Shown here in pieces: positions 30,213 to 30,470 of a stretch of 30,470 nt of DNA (positions are counted from its first letter, which is position 1; every line of letters starts with the position of its first letter). The notes under the pieces are model-generated. The model made no database searches and was not told the DNA's origin. It saw only the letters and a list, made by a program, of their open reading frames with translations. Origin of the DNA: a virus; the IMG/VR virus record IMGVR_UViG_3300017752_000091, positions 1 to 30,470 of that record; one strand, 5' to 3'. The position numbers and the translations under genes are program-made.

Positions 30213-30470
30213 AAGATTTTTTTTGCGTATAAGATTGCATCATTTTTTCTCCTGTTCTTCCTATCACATATCCACCTATACCTAACTGAAGTAAATTCCA
30301 AAACTCGTTTTCTAACTCTGGTATTTTCAAGTCAAATAATGGTGCTAGAAATTTAACGTAGATCACAATAAAGCCAAACGCTAACATAAGGATCGGTCTC
30401 CAAGATCTTTGTAGCCAATTACCTTTCGCTTCTGCAATTATTATATCCGTTTGCATTTTCTGGAGTTCCA
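30211..30470 (-). CDS. Holin, three-TM type (C-terminal part; gene joins 259-1)
   Basis: This is the C-terminal part of the 131-residue holin that starts at 259. The family is the GTA_holin_3TM type (PF11351): a hydrophobic helix RPILMLAFGFIVIYVKFL (about residues 69-87) followed by a second helix with LLQLGIGGYVIGRTGEKMM, whose GGYxxGRxxEK is the family signature. It permeabilises the inner membrane to release the amidase. The bases 30348-30470 repeat 1-123, so part of the gene appears twice in the window. Confidence 0.85.
   Translation of the reverse strand, partial: ELQKMQTDIIIAEAKGNWLQRSWRPILMLAFGFIVIYVKFLAPLFDLKIPELENEFWNLLQLGIGGYVIGRTGEKMMQSYTQKKS
30348..30470. repeat. Direct terminal repeat, right copy
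   Basis: This is the second copy of the 123 bases at 1-123, identical throughout by eye. See the left copy. Confidence 0.95.

Noticed and set aside
1-30470. Integrase, repressor or other lysogeny genes
   Set aside because: None found in any frame; the single-strand layout also argues against a temperate module.
1-30470. tRNA or other structured RNA genes
   Set aside because: No cloverleaf-like segments were noticed in the few intergenic gaps, which are all shorter than 200 bases.

Overview
The window is a complete, circularly closed double-stranded DNA phage genome. Its first 123 bases (1-123) are repeated exactly as its last 123 bases (30348-30470), and the holin gene runs across the join, so the unique genome is 30347 bp. 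Every convincing gene is on the minus strand; transcription reads from high to low coordinates. The host is most likely a member of the Bacteroidetes, probably a marine or freshwater flavobacterium. The DNA is AT-rich, starts lack Shine-Dalgarno sequences, candidate promoters carry the Bacteroidetes-type -7 box TAnnTTTG, and the structural proteins look like those of flavobacterial siphoviruses. A 650-residue tape measure argues for a long non-contractile tail. I see no integrase, repressor, tRNA or CRISPR, so a lytic life style is likely.

Layout in the order of transcription. (1) 30210-30038: an AT-rich intergenic region with five copies of a roughly 16-bp iterated motif, a candidate origin or operator, upstream of a NinG-like HNH gene. 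(2) 29512-23544: replication and recombination. This holds an OB-fold-like protein, a small protein with an SSB-like acidic tail, a DnaB/RecA-fold helicase, a sigma-70-like factor, many tiny overlapping genes, three predicted PD-(D/E)XK nucleases including a RecE-like one, and an orphan DnaA domain IV protein. (3) 23547-20875: a modification-like cassette with a ParB-like protein, two GT-A glycosyltransferases and a class I SAM methyltransferase. (4) 20807-18518: packaging, with a stand-alone RarA/MgsA C-terminal-like protein, a zinc ribbon, and the small and large terminase subunits. (5) 18445-16641: small accessory genes, one highly acidic. (6) 16494-9302: tail genes. (7) 9269-2908: head genes (XkdF-type protease, scaffold-like protein, major capsid protein, possible tail tube, portal, connector). 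(8) 2832-1 and 30347-30211: fibre, LamG adhesin, amidase and holin.

How it works together: genes mostly overlap by ATGA or TAATG, so translational coupling is the rule. Rho-independent terminators follow NinG, the SSB-like gene, the small accessory operon, the capsid gene and the tail-tube-like gene, and possibly the holin. Three promoters (near 20.85, 18.48 and 17.73 kb) share a -7 box and also a 16-bp palindrome of the form TTTACA-N4-TGTAAA over their -33 region, which suggests one regulator controls the packaging and accessory genes. The most unusual points are the shared operator, the iteron array, the glycosyltransferase-methyltransferase-ParB cassette without a visible hydroxymethylase or TET enzyme, the tail-before-head order with portal far from terminase, and the apparent total absence of the site GGCC.
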